61,110 nucleotides of DNA from CAZTDU01 sp050248795 (GTDB taxonomy: Bacteria > Pseudomonadota > Gammaproteobacteria > Burkholderiales > SG8-39). Positions 24,595-33,955 of the stretch are shown in pieces. The notes below the pieces were generated by a model, which saw nothing but the letters and a program-made list of their open reading frames with translations, searched no databases and was not told where the DNA came from. Within the stretch, counting starts at the first letter, position 1, and each line of letters begins with the position of its first letter. The stretch is taken from positions 1-61,110 of the forward strand of contig JBFWRS010000022.1 in the NCBI GenBank assembly GCA_050248795.1. The letters are read 5' to 3'. Both the position numbers and the translations under genes were made by a program.

Positions 24595-24816
24595 TTGAGC
24601 ACGTTCCAGGCGACCGAGGAGGAACGCGCGCAGTTGCGGCTGCGCATCGCCCAGCTCGAGATCGAGCACCGCGACCTCGACCATGTCATCGACCGCCTCG
24701 CCGACGACCCCGCCCAGGACGAGCTGCGCATGCGCCGGCTGAAGAAGCGCAAGCTGCTGCTGAAGGACCAGATCTCGCGGCTGCGTGCGCGCCTGATCCC
24801 GGACATCATCGCGTGA
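24595..24816 (+). CDS. YdcH family (DUF465) protein, 73 aa
   Basis: This short coiled-coil protein fits DUF465/YdcH: paired helices with LRLRIAQLEIEHRDLD, then LRMRRLKKRKLLLKDQI. Function is unknown in all members. It starts at TTG behind GGGAGG, which is buried in a hairpin. Its stop overlaps the dtd GTG start, so the two are coupled. Confidence 0.85.
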   Translation: MSTFQATEEERAQLRLRIAQLEIEHRDLDHVIDRLADDPAQDELRMRRLKKRKLLLKDQISRLRARLIPDIIA

Positions 24817-25283
24817 TCGCGCTGGTGCAGCGCGTGACCGGGGCCGCGGTGGCGGTGGCCGGGCGGGACACGGGCGCGATCGGGCGCGGCGTGCTGGCGC
24901 TGGTGGGCGTCGAGCGCGGCGACGGCGAGGCCGAAGCCGCGCGACTCGCCGGGCGGGTAGCCGCCTACCGCATCTTTCCGGACGCCGCAGGCCGCATGAA
25001 CCTGTCGCTCACCGACATCGGCGGCGCATTGCTCGCGGTGCCGCAGTTCACGCTCGCGGCGGACACCCGCAACGGCACGCGCCCGGGCTTCTCCACCGCT
25101 GCCGCGCCGCACGAGGGCGAGCGCCTGTTCGTGCGCTTCGTCGAACTTTGCCGCGAACGCGTCGCCGACGTGCAGACCGGCAGCTTCGGCGCGGACATGA
25201 AGGTCAGCCTCGTCAACGACGGTCCGGTGACCTTCTGGCTGCAGGTGAAGCCCGCGACGCCGCGGGCGCCGCAAAACACGTAA
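24813..25283 (+). CDS. dtd: D-aminoacyl-tRNA deacylase
   Basis: Dtd hydrolyses D-aminoacyl-tRNA, protecting translation in the cytosol. The N-terminus MIALVQRVTGAAVAV and the cross-subunit motif NDGPVTFWLQ (about residues 130-139) are typical. The second active-site motif, normally SQFTLAAD, reads PQFTLAAD, so the leading serine is proline. The GTG start overlaps the ydcH stop. The C-terminus has a nine-residue extension after VKP. Confidence 0.92.
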   Translation: MIALVQRVTGAAVAVAGRDTGAIGRGVLALVGVERGDGEAEAARLAGRVAAYRIFPDAAGRMNLSLTDIGGALLAVPQFTLAADTRNGTRPGFSTAAAPHEGERLFVRFVELCRERVADVQTGSFGADMKVSLVNDGPVTFWLQVKPATPRAPQNT

Positions 25284-25296
25284 GCTTGCGGCTTCC

Positions 25297-26361
25297 ATGT
25301 TCGACCAGTTCATCGGCGTCAAGCCCGTAGAGGAGCGCCACCGCATCGATGCGGCGCGTCTGGACGCGTGGCTGGCGCAGAACGTCGAGGGCTACGGCGG
25401 CGAGTTGCAGATCGAGCAGTTCAAGGGCGGGCAGTCGAATCCCACCTACAGGCTGACCGCGGGCGGCAGGCGCTACGCGCTGCGCAGGAAGCCGCCGGGC
25501 AAGCTGCTGCCTTCGGCGCACGCGGTCGACCGCGAGTTCAGGGTCATCAGCGCCCTGCACGGGGTCGGCTTCCCGGTCGCGCGGCCGTATGCGCTGTGCG
25601 AGGACGAAACCGTCATCGGCACCGCGTTCTACGTCATGGATTGCGTCGAAGGGCGCGTGCTGTGGGACCAGTCGCTGCCCGGGATGTCGAAACGCGAGCG
25701 CCGCGCGATCTGGGAGGAACTCAACCGCGTCATCGCGCTGCTGCATGGCATCGACTACAGCGCGGTGGGGCTTGCCGGCTTCGGCAAGCCCGGCAACTAC
25801 ATCGCGCGCCAGGTGGATCGCTGGACGAAGCAGTACCGCGCGTCGGAAACGCAGAAGATCGACGCCATGGACAGGCTGATCGACTGGCTGCCGGCGAACA
25901 TCCCGCCGGGCGACGAAACGGTGGTGGTGCACGGCGACTTCCGCCTCGACAACACCGTGTTCCATCCGCGCGAGCCGCGAGTGCTCGCGGTGCTCGACTG
26001 GGAACTGTCGACGCTCGGGCATCCGCTCGCGGACTTCGCCTATCACGCGATGAGCTGGCACATACCGCCCGGGCAGTTCCGCGGCATCGCCGGGCTGGAC
26101 TTCGAGGCGCTGGGCATCCCGACCGAGCGCGAGTACGTCGACATGTACTGCGCGCGCACCGGCCGCCCCGGGATCGATGCCTCCACCTGGGACTATTACG
26201 TCGCGTACAACATGTTCCGGCTGGCGGCGATCCTGCAGGGCATCGCCAGGCGCGTGCTGGAGGGAACGGCTGCGAGCGCGCATGCCGCCGAGGCGGGCGG
26301 GCGCGCGCCGCTGCTCGCGGAACTGGGCTGGCAGCAGGTCGAAAAGATACTCAATCGCTAG
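25297..26361 (+). CDS. phosphotransferase family protein (APH fold; ACAD10/11 or LvaA-like), 354 aa
   Basis: This is an aminoglycoside-phosphotransferase-fold kinase. The catalytic loop is VVHGDFRLDN near residue 210 and the metal-binding aspartate is in VLDWELSTLGHPLADF near residue 232. The start of the ATP-binding lobe is IEQFKGGQSNPTYRL near residue 43. Its tight pairing with an acyl-CoA dehydrogenase gene downstream is the arrangement found fused in ACAD11, and as separate LvaA/LvaC proteins in levulinate catabolism. There the kinase phosphorylates a 4-hydroxyacyl-CoA. That role here is inference. Confidence 0.87.
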   Translation: MFDQFIGVKPVEERHRIDAARLDAWLAQNVEGYGGELQIEQFKGGQSNPTYRLTAGGRRYALRRKPPGKLLPSAHAVDREFRVISALHGVGFPVARPYALCEDETVIGTAFYVMDCVEGRVLWDQSLPGMSKRERRAIWEELNRVIALLHGIDYSAVGLAGFGKPGNYIARQVDRWTKQYRASETQKIDAMDRLIDWLPANIPPGDETVVVHGDFRLDNTVFHPREPRVLAVLDWELSTLGHPLADFAYHAMSWHIPPGQFRGIAGLDFEALGIPTEREYVDMYCARTGRPGIDASTWDYYVAYNMFRLAAILQGIARRVLEGTAASAHAAEAGGRAPLLAELGWQQVEKILNR

Positions 26362-26400
26362 ACGACACGCACGAACGACGGAAAGGCAGGGGAGAGGATC

Positions 26401-27645
<1,245 letters not shown>

Positions 27646-27655
27646 GAGAAGCGAC

Positions 27656-28303
27656 ATGCTCAGGCTTTGCGGATTCCGCGTCAGCAACTACCACAACAAG
27701 GTCCGGCTGCAGCTGCTCGAGAAGGGCATCGCGCACGAGGAGGATTCCACGTGCAGGCCGACCCAGAACGAGGAATGGCTGGCGCGCTCGCCGATGGGCA
27801 AGGTGCCGGTGCTCGAGACCGACCAGGGCCGGATCTGCGAGTCGCAGGTGATCTGCGAATACATCGAGGACGCGTATCCGCAGAAGCCCCTGCTGCCCGC
27901 CGACCCGTTCGCGCGCGCCAAGGTTCGCGAGCTGACGGTGGTGATCGAGCTGCACCTCGAACTGGTCGCGCGCAGGCTCTACGGCCAGGCGTTCTTCGGC
28001 CGCGCCGCCAGCGAGGAGACCAGGGCCGAGGTGGCGAAGGAGATTGCAAAGGGCGCGCGCGCGCTGAAGGCACTGGCGGTGTTCGATCCGTTCATCGCGG
28101 GCAAGGAACTCACGCTCGCCGACTGCGCCGCGGCGGTGAGCCTGCCTATCGTCAGCCTCGCCACCAAGATCGTGCTCGGCAGGGATGCGCTGGAAGACCT
28201 GCCGCAGTTGAAGCCGTACCTGAAGATGCTGCGCGAGCGCCCTGCATTCGCCACCGTGGACGCCGATCGCAAGGCGGCGAGCGAGGCGGCGGCAAAGAAG
28301 TAG
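27656..28303 (+). CDS. glutathione S-transferase family protein, 215 aa
   Basis: The GST fold shows an N-terminal thioredoxin-like half (residues 1-80, with GKVPVLETDQGRICESQVIC) and a C-terminal helical half. The N-terminal catalytic position reads RVSNYHNKV, where Ser/Tyr rather than a clear Cys would serve. It lies ten bases behind the acyl-CoA dehydrogenase gene and may be co-expressed. The substrate is unknown; it could handle electrophilic enoyl-CoA-derived products. Confidence 0.9.
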   Translation: MLRLCGFRVSNYHNKVRLQLLEKGIAHEEDSTCRPTQNEEWLARSPMGKVPVLETDQGRICESQVICEYIEDAYPQKPLLPADPFARAKVRELTVVIELHLELVARRLYGQAFFGRAASEETRAEVAKEIAKGARALKALAVFDPFIAGKELTLADCAAAVSLPIVSLATKIVLGRDALEDLPQLKPYLKMLRERPAFATVDADRKAASEAAAKK

Positions 28304-28309
28304 CGCGCT

Positions 28310-29164
28310 TCAGTCGCGCGCCAGCCAGTCCGCGGCGTCGGCCCACAGCGTGCCGCGGGATTTCTCGCGGAAAAAGCCGAAGTGGCCGATCGCGCCGATG
28401 CCGGTCTCGCGCCTGCGCACCGGCGCGAGTTCCGCACGTGCGTTCGGGTAGAAGCCGAGGAACGCCTGCACCGCCGCCCTGGGCGCGAACCAGTCGTCGT
28501 CTATCCAGCAGGCGCGCAGGCGTCCCCTGAACGCCGCGAACCCCGGCCGTACCTCGTCCCCGAGCACGCCGAGGTGATAGCCCGGATGGCGGCACCAGCG
28601 TGCCCATTCCAGGCCGACGCCTGCCGGCAGGTTCTCGCCCAGGCCCAGCAGCGTCGACGGGCAATAGCCGGCAAGCGACGTGGTCGCAGGGATCAGCACG
28701 CGGACCATCATCCAGAACGCATGGCGATGCAGCAGCGGCCAGTGCTTCCAGTAGCCGCTTTGCGAGCCCACGGCGAGCGCGGCAGAGATGCGCTCCGAGC
28801 CCGGCATCAGGCCGAAGGCCTGGCCGCCGAAGCTGTGGCCGACCGCGACGAGCGCTTCGCCCGGTGCCACATGCTCGAGGAACTCGAGCGCGCCGCCCGC
28901 GTCCAGCCGTCCCCAGTCGCGCATGCGCGCGTCGCGCAACGCCTGCAGCGGACCGCGCAGCGACTGCCCGATGCCGCGGTAGTCGTAGGTCAGCACGGTG
29001 AAGCCGCGCTCGAGCAGGAAGGCGGCGAACTTGGCGTAGAACTCCTGGCGTACCCCGGTCGCCGAATTGATCAGCACCGCACGGCCGATCGGTGTTTCCG
29101 GGCGAAACAGGATTCCCGCCAGCCGGTAGCCGTCCAGCGCGGGAAAGCCGACCGGGCCGATCAT
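28310..29164 (-). CDS. alpha/beta hydrolase, 284 aa
   Basis: This is a serine hydrolase-fold protein with the nucleophile in VGHSFGGQAFG near residue 113. The N-terminal block YRLAGILFRPE and the DYRGIGQS motif near residue 76 are typical of the YheT/abhydrolase-like 'acyl ester' group. The histidine is in IGHFGFFREK. It is the last gene of the fatty-acid operon; its ATG overlaps the stop of the TauE gene (ATGA), supporting co-translation. It may release acyl groups, but the substrate is unproven. Confidence 0.85.
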   Translation of the reverse strand: MIGPVGFPALDGYRLAGILFRPETPIGRAVLINSATGVRQEFYAKFAAFLLERGFTVLTYDYRGIGQSLRGPLQALRDARMRDWGRLDAGGALEFLEHVAPGEALVAVGHSFGGQAFGLMPGSERISAALAVGSQSGYWKHWPLLHRHAFWMMVRVLIPATTSLAGYCPSTLLGLGENLPAGVGLEWARWCRHPGYHLGVLGDEVRPGFAAFRGRLRACWIDDDWFAPRAAVQAFLGFYPNARAELAPVRRRETGIGAIGHFGFFREKSRGTLWADAADWLARD

Positions 29165-29907
29165 GCCCGGCCCCACAGCGCCTGCCCGAGCATCGACACG
29201 CCGCCGACCAGGATCAGCGCCTCGAGCGCCACGGTGTGCAGCTTTGCGCCCATGCGCTCGACCAGCCAGGCGCCGAGCGCGCTGCCGGGGAAGGTGGCGA
29301 CGCCGATGATGGCGCCAAGCGCCGCCGCCGACGGGTCGAGCAGCTCGTAGCGGCCGAACGCGAGCGCCTTGGCGACGTCGAGGAAGATGGTGATCAGCGC
29401 GTCGGTGGCAACCACGGTCTTGGCGGCGAACCCGGCGCTGTGCAGCAGCGACACCAGGATCACGCCGGTCGCGGTGGTGACGCCCGAAGCGAAGCCGAAC
29501 ACGCCGGCACCGGCAAAGAGCCCGCGCGGCCCGACGCTGAAGGCACGCGACTTCAGGAGGCGCCGCAGCGGCACCGACGCGAGCACGAAGCCGCCGAGCA
29601 CCAGCCCGAGCACGCGCGCATCGAGCAGGCTGTAGACCCAGACGCCGGCGAGCATCGCCGGGATCGATGCCGCGAGCACGCGCCACGCCGCGCCCGGGTC
29701 GGCGGTGCCGCGGTAGAACCAGAAGCGTCCGGCGTTGATCAGCACGCCTGCGACCGCGAGCACCGGCACCACCGCCTTGAAGCCGATCAGCGGCACCAGT
29801 GCCGCGGTGAGGATGATGCCGGTGCCGAAGCCGCCGATCGCGCCCACCACCGCCCCGCCGGCGGCTACCAGGGCAACCAGCGCGATGGTGGCCGGATCGA
29901 GCAGCAC
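29161..29907 (-). CDS. TauE/SafE family membrane permease, 248 aa
   Basis: This is the second TauE/SafE-type protein of the window, only distantly similar to that at 12182. Two repeat halves are visible, GAIGGFGTGIILTA and FGFASGVTTATGVILVS, with about eight hydrophobic segments. In the fatty-acid operon its substrate might be an organic acid anion. The ATG directly abuts the upstream thioesterase's stop; the stop overlaps the hydrolase start. Confidence 0.86.
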   Translation of the reverse strand: MLLDPATIALVALVAAGGAVVGAIGGFGTGIILTAALVPLIGFKAVVPVLAVAGVLINAGRFWFYRGTADPGAAWRVLAASIPAMLAGVWVYSLLDARVLGLVLGGFVLASVPLRRLLKSRAFSVGPRGLFAGAGVFGFASGVTTATGVILVSLLHSAGFAAKTVVATDALITIFLDVAKALAFGRYELLDPSAAALGAIIGVATFPGSALGAWLVERMGAKLHTVALEALILVGGVSMLGQALWGRA

Positions 29908-30324
29908 TCAGGCGGTCTGCGTGACCGTGCGCGGCCTGCCGTTCGCGTCTATGGCGACGAAAGTAAGCGTCGCCTCCGTGACCTTGACCACGCGGGTCTC
30001 CTCGCGCCCGCGCTCGGCATACACCTCGACGTTCACCGTGATCGAGGTCCTGCCGATGCGCACCACGTCGGCATAGAACGAGAGCAGGTCACCGATCTGC
30101 ACCGGCTGCTTGAAGACGAAGGAATTCACTGCCACGGTGGCGACGCGGCCGCGGGCGACGCGCCCCGCCGTGGTGCCGCCGGCGATGTCCACCTGCGCCA
30201 TGATCCAGCCGCCGAAGATGTCGCCGTTGTGGTTTGCGTCTGCGGGCATCGGCACCACGCGCAGCGCGGGCTGCCGCCCCGGCGGCAGTTCCGGGTTCTC
30301 CGGCTGGTGCGACGCGAGACCCAT
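29908..30324 (-). CDS. acyl-CoA thioesterase, YciA-like hotdog fold, 138 aa
   Basis: This is a single-hotdog acyl-CoA thioesterase. The PMPADANHNGDIFGGWIMAQ motif (shown to 20 residues) carries the catalytic aspartate, followed by IAGGTTAGRVARG and the VNSFVFKQPVQIGD strand. It hydrolyses acyl-CoA to free acid and CoA, a valve for beta-oxidation intermediates. Its start overlaps the stop of the FadB-like gene by one base. Confidence 0.92.
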   Translation of the reverse strand: MGLASHQPENPELPPGRQPALRVVPMPADANHNGDIFGGWIMAQVDIAGGTTAGRVARGRVATVAVNSFVFKQPVQIGDLLSFYADVVRIGRTSITVNVEVYAERGREETRVVKVTEATLTFVAIDANGRPRTVTQTA

Positions 30325-32264
30325 CAGCGCTTGCGCGTATCCAGGTAGTGCAGCGGCCCGCCGAGGAAGGGCGCGAAGCCGGTGCCGAAGATCAGCCCGG
30401 CGTCGATCAGTTCGGCGTCCGGCACGATGCCCTCGGCGAGCACGGCGCGCGCCTCGTTGAGATACGGCTCGATCAGCGCATCGACCAGATCCTGCTTGTA
30501 CGGCGCGGGCGCAGCCTTGACCGGCTTGCCGTCGACGTACTTGTAGATGCCTTCGCCGGTCTTGCGCCCGAGGTGCCCGAGCGCCACCCGGTTCAGCAGC
30601 ACCTGCGGCGCCTCGGCCTCGCCAGACGCGCCCTTCTTCGCCAGCGCCTTGCCGGCGGCGAGGCAGATGTCCAGCCCCACCGTATCCGCAAGCTCGATCG
30701 GTCCCATCGGCATGCCGAATGCCGTCATCGCCGCGTCTATCGTTTCTGGCGCGACGCCCTCATCGAGCATGTGGAAGGCGTTCTGCATGTAGGGGCCGAG
30801 CACGCGGTTGACGAGGAAGCCGGGAGAATCCTTCACCGGCAAGGGCAGCTTGTCGATGGCGCGCACGAAGGCCGCGGCCTTCTTCGCCAGCGCCGCGTCC
30901 GTTGCCGGCGCCGACACGATCTCCACCAGCTGCATCTGCGGCACCGGGTTGAAGAAATGGATGCCGACCAGGCGCGACGGGTCCTGCAGCGCAGTGGCGA
31001 TGTCGGCGAGCTTGAGGCTCGACGTGTTCGACGCCAGCACCGCGCCCGGCTTCGCGGCGGCCTCGAGCTTGGCGAACAGTTGCCGCTTCGCCTCCAGGTT
31101 CTCGAAGATCGCCTCGATGATGACGTCCGCGCGCGCCGCGCCCGCACCCGCGGGGTCGGGCGTCAGGCGATCGAGCGCATCGCGCACGCGGCGCGGATCC
31201 CGCAGCCTGCGCTCGAACAGTTTCGCCGCGCGCTTCACCGCCGGCGCGATGCGCTCGGGCGCGGTGTCCTGCAGCGTGACGCCGATCCCGCGCTGCGCGC
31301 AGATCGCCGCGATGTCGCCCCCCATGACGCCGGCGCCGACCACGTGCACGTGGCGCACCGGCTCGCCCGCGTCCTTGCCCATCGCCTTCATCTTCTCCTG
31401 CAGGAAGAAGATGCGGATCAGGTTGCGGGTGGTGGGATGCTCGAACAGCGCCTTGATCGAACAGTCCGGGTCGTCCGGCGCGATGAACGGGTCGCCGTCG
31501 TACTTGCGCCACAGCTCGAGGATCGCGTACGGCGCCGGGTAGTGTTCCCTGCGCGCGCGCCTGGCGACTTCCTTCGCCGCGCGCGAGGCCACATAGCCGC
31601 GCAAGGGGCCGAGCATCAGGCGCTGCATCAGCGGCAGCGGCTTTCGCGGCGCGGCTTCCAGCGTCACCATGCGGGCGGTGTTCTCGAACACGCGCAAGGG
31701 CGCCGCCTGGTCGACCAGGCCGGTGCGCTTCGCGCGGCGCGCATCCAGCGACTTGCCGGTCAGCAGCATGTCCAGCGCCGCGGCGGGGCCGACCAGCTTC
31801 GGCAGCCACTGCACGCCGTGCCAGGCGGGAACGATGCCCAGCATCACCTCGGGCAGCGCGAAGCGCGTCGCGGGATCATCCAGCGCGACGCGGTAGCGGC
31901 AGGCGAGCGCCAGCTCGACGCCGCCGCCCATGCAGAAGCCGTTCACCATCGCCGTGGTGGGGAAGGGCAGGTCGCGCAGCTTCTGGAACGCATCCCATGC
32001 CAGCCTGACGAAGGACAGCGCGGCCTCCGGCGAAGCGAAGCGCGTGAACTCGTTGACGTCGGCGCCTGCGATGAAGCCCGAGGGTTTCGCCGAACGGATG
32101 ATCAGTCCCCGTGGCGCGAGTTTCGCGATCTCGCCGAGCGCGGCCGAGAGTTCCTCGAGCGCCTCGCGCGAGAACGTGTTGGCGGCTTCGCCCGCCTTGT
32201 CGAAAGTGAGCCAGGCGAGGCCGTCGGAATCCTGCTCGTAGCGAAAGTGCTTGAACGCCGTCAC
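30324..32264 (-). CDS. 3-hydroxyacyl-CoA dehydrogenase / enoyl-CoA hydratase (FadB/FadJ-like), 646 aa
   Basis: This is a bifunctional beta-oxidation enzyme. The N-terminal crotonase domain (residues 1-190) has FIAGADVNEF and both hydratase glutamates, in GGGVELAL and LPEVMLG. The NAD-binding Rossmann loop HVVGAGVMGGDIA lies near residue 305, followed by SNTSSLKL and FFNPVPQMQLVE. A C-terminal helical domain ends the chain. At 646 aa it is about 70 shorter than E. coli FadB, mostly in the linker and C-terminus. The usual FPGFGGTxRL loop is VPAWHGVQWLPKL. It works with the thiolase and FadE genes upstream. Confidence 0.93.
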   Translation of the reverse strand: MTAFKHFRYEQDSDGLAWLTFDKAGEAANTFSREALEELSAALGEIAKLAPRGLIIRSAKPSGFIAGADVNEFTRFASPEAALSFVRLAWDAFQKLRDLPFPTTAMVNGFCMGGGVELALACRYRVALDDPATRFALPEVMLGIVPAWHGVQWLPKLVGPAAALDMLLTGKSLDARRAKRTGLVDQAAPLRVFENTARMVTLEAAPRKPLPLMQRLMLGPLRGYVASRAAKEVARRARREHYPAPYAILELWRKYDGDPFIAPDDPDCSIKALFEHPTTRNLIRIFFLQEKMKAMGKDAGEPVRHVHVVGAGVMGGDIAAICAQRGIGVTLQDTAPERIAPAVKRAAKLFERRLRDPRRVRDALDRLTPDPAGAGAARADVIIEAIFENLEAKRQLFAKLEAAAKPGAVLASNTSSLKLADIATALQDPSRLVGIHFFNPVPQMQLVEIVSAPATDAALAKKAAAFVRAIDKLPLPVKDSPGFLVNRVLGPYMQNAFHMLDEGVAPETIDAAMTAFGMPMGPIELADTVGLDICLAAGKALAKKGASGEAEAPQVLLNRVALGHLGRKTGEGIYKYVDGKPVKAAPAPYKQDLVDALIEPYLNEARAVLAEGIVPDAELIDAGLIFGTGFAPFLGGPLHYLDTRKR

Positions 32265-32274
32265 GCGGCTCTCC

Positions 32275-32661
32275 TCATGAAGCGGTGCAAAAGCGCGGCA
32301 GGAAGCGTCGCGGCGCGTCGCTCTCGCAGCGCCAGCCGATGACCTTGCCGTCCACGGACTGCGGGATCAGCGCGATCAGCCGGCCTTCGAGCTCGGGTTC
32401 GCCCTTCAGCGTCAGTCGCACCGCGCCGTTCGGGTCAACTGCAACTTTCGCCGCATAGGCGTGCCGCGCGGCGTCCTGCGGCCGGCTCTGGGCGAGCTGC
32501 ACCAGCTCGCCGACCTGCGAACGGATCCTCAGGTCGAAGCCGCTCTCGAACATCATCCAGATGAACCAGATGGCGCCGATGACGCCCAGCCAGAGGAACC
32601 AGCGCGGCGCGCGCTCGCGCGCCGGCGCCGGCGCCGCGCCTGCCTCGACCGGCGCGCTCAC
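32275..32661 (-). CDS. membrane protein with pilin-like C-terminal domain, 128 aa
   Basis: One membrane segment (about residues 18-37, WFLWLGVIGAIWFIWMMF) is followed by an extracytoplasmic domain. The C-terminus has the pattern of type IV pilin heads: GRLIALIPQ, then a loop, GWRC, then APRRFLPRFC. This fits the beta-sheet with a disulfide-bounded D-region (GKxLxLxP, WxC, LPxxC). The prepilin cleavage/GFTLIE motif is absent, so it is not a conventional pilin. The GTG start overlaps the thiolase stop (GTGA), so it is embedded in the fatty-acid operon. Confidence 0.72.
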   Translation of the reverse strand: MSAPVEAGAAPAPARERAPRWFLWLGVIGAIWFIWMMFESGFDLRIRSQVGELVQLAQSRPQDAARHAYAAKVAVDPNGAVRLTLKGEPELEGRLIALIPQSVDGKVIGWRCESDAPRRFLPRFCTAS

Positions 32662-33953
32662 AGCGATTCGACCAGCATCGCGCCTCCGAGCCCGCCGCCG
32701 ATGCAGATGGAAGCGATGCCACGCCTGGCTTTGTTCCGCCGTAGCACCTGCAGCAGGTGCAGCACGATGCGCGTGCCGGAGGAACCCACCGGATGGCCGA
32801 GCGCGATCGCGCCGCCGTCCACGTTCAGCTTCGCCTCGTCCAGCTTGCCCATGGCGCCGGGCAGCCCGAGCTGCTCGCGGCAGTACGCATCGTCCTGCCA
32901 CGCCGCGAGGCAGCCCAGTACCTGCGCTGCGAAGGCCTCGTTGATCTCCCAGTAGTCGAGGTCGTTCAGGCCGAGGCCTGCGCGCTTGAGGAGCGGCGTC
33001 GCGGCGTGCACCGGGCCGAGGCCCATCTGTGCAGGATCCAGTCCGGCCCACTCGGAATCGACGATGCGGCCGATTGGCGCGAGGCCGTGCTTCGCCACCG
33101 CTTCCTCGGAAGCGAGGATGACCCACGCGGCGCCGTCGGTGATCTGCGAGCTGTTGCCCGGCGTGACGTTACCGAACTTGCGGTCGAAGAACGGCTTCAG
33201 CTTCGCCAGGTTCTCCAGCGACGAATCGCGGCGCACGCCGTCGTCCAGCGCGTAGGCGTTGCCATCTCGGTCGTACACCGCCTCGAGCTCTCCGCCGCCG
33301 CTGGCAAGCCAGCCCTCGTCCTGCGCCTTCATCACGCGCTGGTGGCTGCGCACCGAGAACGCGTCCATCTGCGCGCGCGTGATGCCGAAACGGTGCGCGA
33401 GGTTCTCCGCGGTCTGGCCCATCAGCAGGCCGACCATCGGGTCGGTGAGCCCCTTCATGATGCCGATCACCGGCGCGAGGTACGCGAGCTTCAGCTTCGC
33501 GAGTTGCGCCGCGCGCTGGCCCAGCGACCTGGCGGCATACCACTCCGACAGCCACAGCACCATCGCCTGCGAGAAGAGCAGCGGCGCATGCGACAGCGCA
33601 TCGACGCCGCCGGCGAGCACCAGGTGCGAGCGCCCGGCGAGGATGTTGGCGATTCCCGAGTCGATCGACTGCATGCCGGATGCGCAATTGCGCATCACGG
33701 TCCAGCCCGGCACCTTCTGCCCGCAGCCGATGCGCAGCGCCACCACGCGGCCGATGTTCACCTCGTCGGCCGACGGTGCGGCGCAGCCGAGGATGACTTC
33801 GTCCAGCTGCTCGGGCGCGAAGCGCTGGCGCATCAGCAGTGCGCGGCCGGCCTGCGTCGCCAGGTCCCCGGCGGAGAACGGTCCGGGGCGGTTCTTCGCC
33901 TTCAGGTAGGGCGTGCGCGCCCCGTCGACGACGTATATGGGTCTGGAAAACAT
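32658..33953 (-). CDS. acetyl-CoA C-acyltransferase (thiolase, FadI/FadA-type), 431 aa
   Basis: This is a thiolase that cleaves 3-ketoacyl-CoA to acetyl-CoA. The nucleophilic cysteine is Cys90 in VMRNCASGMQS. The second-half NEAFAAQ, GGAIALGHPVGSSG (His387) and the acid/base SICIGGG (Cys417) complete the active site. Compared with FadA (about 390 aa) there is an insertion around residues 150-175 (LWLSEWYAARSLG), as in FadI-type thiolases. It lies two bases after the fadE stop and is coupled to the pilin-like gene. Confidence 0.93.
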   Translation of the reverse strand: MFSRPIYVVDGARTPYLKAKNRPGPFSAGDLATQAGRALLMRQRFAPEQLDEVILGCAAPSADEVNIGRVVALRIGCGQKVPGWTVMRNCASGMQSIDSGIANILAGRSHLVLAGGVDALSHAPLLFSQAMVLWLSEWYAARSLGQRAAQLAKLKLAYLAPVIGIMKGLTDPMVGLLMGQTAENLAHRFGITRAQMDAFSVRSHQRVMKAQDEGWLASGGGELEAVYDRDGNAYALDDGVRRDSSLENLAKLKPFFDRKFGNVTPGNSSQITDGAAWVILASEEAVAKHGLAPIGRIVDSEWAGLDPAQMGLGPVHAATPLLKRAGLGLNDLDYWEINEAFAAQVLGCLAAWQDDAYCREQLGLPGAMGKLDEAKLNVDGGAIALGHPVGSSGTRIVLHLLQVLRRNKARRGIASICIGGGLGGAMLVESL

Positions 33954-33955
33954 GT

